Source: Mailhella sp.
GTDB lineage: Bacteria > Desulfobacterota > Desulfovibrionia > Desulfovibrionales > Desulfovibrionaceae
Direction of reading: 5' to 3'
Assembly: GCA_017411945.1 (NCBI GenBank)
Contig: JAFQPD010000118.1
Span: forward strand, 1 to 7,424
DNA: 7,424 bases
How positions within the stretch are numbered: the stretch's first letter is position 1; every line of letters begins with the position of its first letter. The translations under genes were made by a program, and so were the position numbers. Of the stretch, positions 5,585-7,424 are shown piece by piece. Under the pieces are notes generated by a model. That model made no database searches. It saw nothing but the letters and a program-made list of their open reading frames with translations, and was not told where the DNA came from.

Positions 5585-6394
5585 ATGCCAGCCGCGCCCT
5601 CTCCCCTGCAGCACCCCTCCCTCCCGCTCCGCCGTTTCGCGGCATCTGCCCTTGCGGCCTTTCCCGCCCTCCTGCTTTCCGCGGCCCTGCTCTGCCCCGT
5701 TCCCGCTTCTGCCACCCCCAGCGCAGAAGCTCCGCCCGCAGGAGCCGCCCTGCCCTTCTCCCCTCTGGACGGGCTGAAATTCCCCACTCCCTCCTCCTTC
5801 GCCGAGCTCGGCCCGGAAACGCCCCTCTTCCGGGAAAGCGAAGCTCAGGCCGTGCGCCGCGGCCGCCTGCTCAAGCTCTGGCTCCCCCAGCACATGGCCC
5901 GGCAGTACCATGGCGGCAGCCCCGACGCCGTCACCCGGCAGATACTGCTCTGCGCACCGGAAGGGCAGCCCCGCCCGCTGGACGCGAAAGACGCCGAGCT
6001 CCTCGCCCGCTCCGCCGAGGGCCTGTTCATCGGCTTCGCCCGCATCCCCCGCAGCAGCACCGACACCCCGGCGCAGGAAGAGCAGAACCGCGCCGCAGCC
6101 CTGCGCTCCTCGCTGGAAAAGGGCCGCCCCCTGCTCGTGGATTCGGTGCGCACCTCCTCGGCCTTCCTGCACACCTGTCTCCTGCACTTCAGCATGGGCG
6201 AGAAGAAGGAGAACGTCTTCCTGCCCTGCGCCCTCGCAACGGCCGTCGTCCCTGTGAAGGGCGCGGCGCTGTTCCTCACCGTGACCTCCCTGCTGGGCCA
6301 GGACGAGCCCGAACCCCACCTTGCCTGGGTGAAGGAGACCGCGATGACCTTTGCGGACGCTCTGGCCAAGGCGAACAGGGACGGGAAGAAGTAA
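5585..6394 (+). CDS. Unrecognised exported protein with signal peptide
   Basis: A 269-aa protein. The N-terminus has a long Pro-rich lead (1-15), basic RR (16-17), a hydrophobic core (18-37) and ASA (41-43) followed by TPSAEA, a good signal peptidase I site. The Cys at 37 lacks a small residue before it, so a lipoprotein is unlikely. The mature part (about 226 residues) has no further membrane segment. Its central region includes LLKLWLPQHMARQYHGG (96-112) and a C-terminal stretch rich in Val, Ala and Leu (about 215-238). I recognise no family or catalytic motif. A periplasmic location is inferred. An in-frame TGA at 5552 and the lack of any other ATG before residue 104 fix the start at 5585, yet TTTTTCTTTC precedes it and there is no Shine-Dalgarno. 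No clear terminator follows, so read-through to rpsB is possible. Confidence 0.78.
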   Translation: MPAAPSPLQHPSLPLRRFAASALAAFPALLLSAALLCPVPASATPSAEAPPAGAALPFSPLDGLKFPTPSSFAELGPETPLFRESEAQAVRRGRLLKLWLPQHMARQYHGGSPDAVTRQILLCAPEGQPRPLDAKDAELLARSAEGLFIGFARIPRSSTDTPAQEEQNRAAALRSSLEKGRPLLVDSVRTSSAFLHTCLLHFSMGEKKENVFLPCALATAVVPVKGAALFLTVTSLLGQDEPEPHLAWVKETAMTFADALAKANRDGKK

Positions 6395-6484
6395 GGGGGC
6401 AGGCCACTCCTGCAAGCACGCCGGGAGCCCCGCGCCCCGCCCCTCCGTGAGGGCGTCCTCCATTAAATTTCCCTCACTTTGTAC

Positions 6485-6513
6485 TTGCCTTGCCGGCGAA
6501 AATGCGCTAAAAG
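6485..6513 (+). promoter_or_regulatory. Candidate promoter of rpsB-tsf
   Basis: TTGCCT (6485-6490) and TAAAAG (6508-6513) are separated by 17 nt and each match four of six consensus bases. Transcription would begin near 6520, just ahead of the leader stem at 6535. A better -10 alone, CATAAT (6526-6531), has only TGCGCT as a -35 and would start the RNA inside the first leader stem. Confidence 0.5.
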
Positions 6514-6534
6514 TTCCCGGTTACACATAATGCA

Positions 6535-6603
6535 CACATTGCCAGCGGCCAGGGTTCCCGGCGGCGAACGGCGTCTACGGGTGGACGGCCTGGGGGCAAT
6601 GTG
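6535..6603 (+). promoter_or_regulatory. Structured rpsB leader RNA, candidate S2 autoregulatory element
   Basis: The leader can fold as a three-way junction. P1: CACATTGCC (6535-6543) with GGCAATGTG (6595-6603), 9 bp perfect. P1b: CCAGG (6549-6553) with CCTGG (6589-6593). P2: GTTC (6554-6557) with GAAC (6566-6569). P3: CGTCTA (6572-6577) with TGGACG (6582-6587, one G-U) and a CGGG loop. An unpaired pyrimidine-rich spacer of 21 nt then leads to the AAGGAG ribosome site. In E. coli, S2 represses rpsB-tsf through its 5' leader; the same role here is inferred, not shown by shared motifs. Confidence 0.55.
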
Positions 6604-6637
6604 GAAGACAAACCCTTTCTTTCTAAGGAGATTTACC

Positions 6638-7381
6638 ATGGCTTACGTCAGCATGAAGCAGATGCTGGAAACTGGTGTGCACTTCGGCCATCAGACCCGT
6701 CGCTGGAACCCCAAGATGCGCCCCTTCATCTTCGGCGCTCGTAACGGCATCCATATCATCGACCTCCAGCAGACTGTGAAGCTGTTCCGTACCGCTCACG
6801 ACAAGATCGTTGAGACCGTTGCCAACGGCGGCAAGGTGCTCTTCATCGGCACCAAGCGTCAGGCTCAGGAAACCGTGGCTTCCGAAGCCGCCCGCGCCGG
6901 TCAGCCCTCCGTCACTAACCGCTGGATGGGCGGCACCCTCACCAACTTCGTGACCATCCAGAAGAGCATCGAGCGCCTGAAGAAGCTCGAAGGCATGTTC
7001 GCCGACGGCTCCATCAACCGCTACCAGAAGAAGGAAATCCTTGTCCTCCAGCGCGAGCTCGACAAGCTGAACCTCACCCTGGGCGGCATCAAGGACATGG
7101 ACTCCCTTCCCCAGCTCGTGTTCATCATCGACCCCCATCGCGAAGACATCGCCGTCAAGGAATGCCGCAAGCTCGGCATCCCGATCGTGGCCGTCACCGA
7201 CACCAACTGCGATCCTGACGTCATCGACTACATCATCCCCGGCAACGACGACGCCATCCGCGCCATCAAGCTGTTCGTGAACGCCATGGCTGAAGCCTGC
7301 CTCGAAGGCGCCGCTCAGTCCAAGGAAGTCGCTGACCCCGAAGTCGCCATGCAGCAGGCCGCTGAAGCCGCCGCTGAATAA
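6638..7381 (+). CDS. rpsB: 30S ribosomal protein S2
   Basis: A 247-aa protein of the small ribosomal subunit, needed late in 30S assembly and for binding S1. The N-terminus MAYVSMKQMLETGVHFGHQT and the following RRWNPKMRPFIFGARNGIHI carry the S2 signature. NRWMGGTLTNF and the segment LVFIIDPHRED...ECRKLGIPIVAVTDTNCDP are also diagnostic. Full length for the family, with a short Ala/Glu-rich tail. The frame is open upstream to 6479 with other ATGs at 6479, 6530 and 6599, but the start at 6638 has AAGGAG (6625-6630) seven nt ahead and the family's own N-terminus. Codon choice is the biased, C-ending kind of a highly expressed gene. tsf follows after 27 nt with no terminator, so the two are co-transcribed. 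Confidence 0.98.
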   Translation: MAYVSMKQMLETGVHFGHQTRRWNPKMRPFIFGARNGIHIIDLQQTVKLFRTAHDKIVETVANGGKVLFIGTKRQAQETVASEAARAGQPSVTNRWMGGTLTNFVTIQKSIERLKKLEGMFADGSINRYQKKEILVLQRELDKLNLTLGGIKDMDSLPQLVFIIDPHREDIAVKECRKLGIPIVAVTDTNCDPDVIDYIIPGNDDAIRAIKLFVNAMAEACLEGAAQSKEVADPEVAMQQAAEAAAE

Positions 7382-7408
7382 TTTCTTATAATCCAAGGAG
7401 AAATACCG

Positions 7409-7424
7409 ATGGCTGCTATTACCG
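7409..7424 (+). CDS. tsf: Elongation factor Ts, first codons only
   Basis: Only ATG GCT GCT ATT ACC (M-A-A-I-T) is visible before the window ends. An AAGGAG site (7395-7400) stands eight nt upstream. The rpsB-tsf order is nearly universal in bacteria and MAAIT is a common EF-Ts start, so the call rests mainly on position. EF-Ts is the nucleotide exchange factor for EF-Tu. Confidence 0.88.

Noticed and set aside
6399..6453. Small hairpins GCAGG-CCACT-CCTGC (6399-6413) and CCCTC-CGT-GAGGG (6441-6453) after the secreted-protein gene.
   Set aside because: Stems are only 5 bp and neither is followed by a T-tract, so I do not call a terminator.
5207..6463. Long open frames on both strands over the secreted-protein gene (minus 5207-6463, plus 5266-6450).
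   Set aside because: They run through the heptamer array and palindrome and give low-complexity Pro/Arg or Gly-rich products. Only the 5585-6394 frame has a coherent signal peptide and protein-like composition.
6479..6637. Earlier in-frame starts for rpsB at 6479, 6530 and 6599.
   Set aside because: They would translate the promoter and structured leader. The start at 6638 has a good AAGGAG site and gives the conserved S2 N-terminus.

Overview
The window is high-GC bacterial chromosome, roughly 60% by eye, with ordinary dense gene packing. The gene set (lepA end, lptF-lptG pair, rpsB-tsf) marks a Gram-negative with an LPS outer membrane. Protein style suggests a deltaproteobacterial sulfate or sulfite reducer of the Desulfovibrionaceae type, but that placement is an inference from memory of related proteins, not a search result.

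Layout. Bases 1-119 are the last codons of lepA (elongation factor 4), followed by a hairpin terminator. At 201-797 (+) is a GNAT acetyltransferase of the phosphinothricin/methionine-sulfoximine type, which meets the next block tail to tail over a two-way terminator at 806-850. From 4139 down to 881 on the minus strand runs a compact four-gene operon: an unrecognised 64-aa protein, lptF, lptG and a TauE/SafE-type permease. The first two junctions are 4-nt ATGA overlaps and the last is a 15-nt gap. LptF and LptG are the permease half of the LPS export ABC transporter. Upstream on the same strand is a separate unit, a UPF0173-type metallo-beta-lactamase-fold hydrolase (4320-5012). It has a good promoter (TTGACC-17-CATAAT), a strong terminator, and a perfect 8+8 bp palindrome abutting its -35 box.

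Bases 5013-5584 are a 570-base non-coding gap between divergent genes and are the oddest part of the window. They hold a 63-nt two-tier palindrome (5283-5345), seven tandem heptamers of CCAARAG type (5351-5399), and three further stem-loops (5418-5545). None of the stem-loops has the T-tract of a terminator. The gap ends just before an unrecognised secreted-protein gene (5585-6394, +) that has no Shine-Dalgarno sequence.

The last part is the ribosomal protein S2 operon: a promoter near 6485-6513, a leader that can fold as a three-way-junction RNA (6535-6603), rpsB (6638-7381), and the first codons of tsf (7409-7424). The leader is a good candidate for S2 feedback control. I found no clear new multi-gene defence or mobile system; the novelty is in non-coding structure and in two unrecognised proteins.
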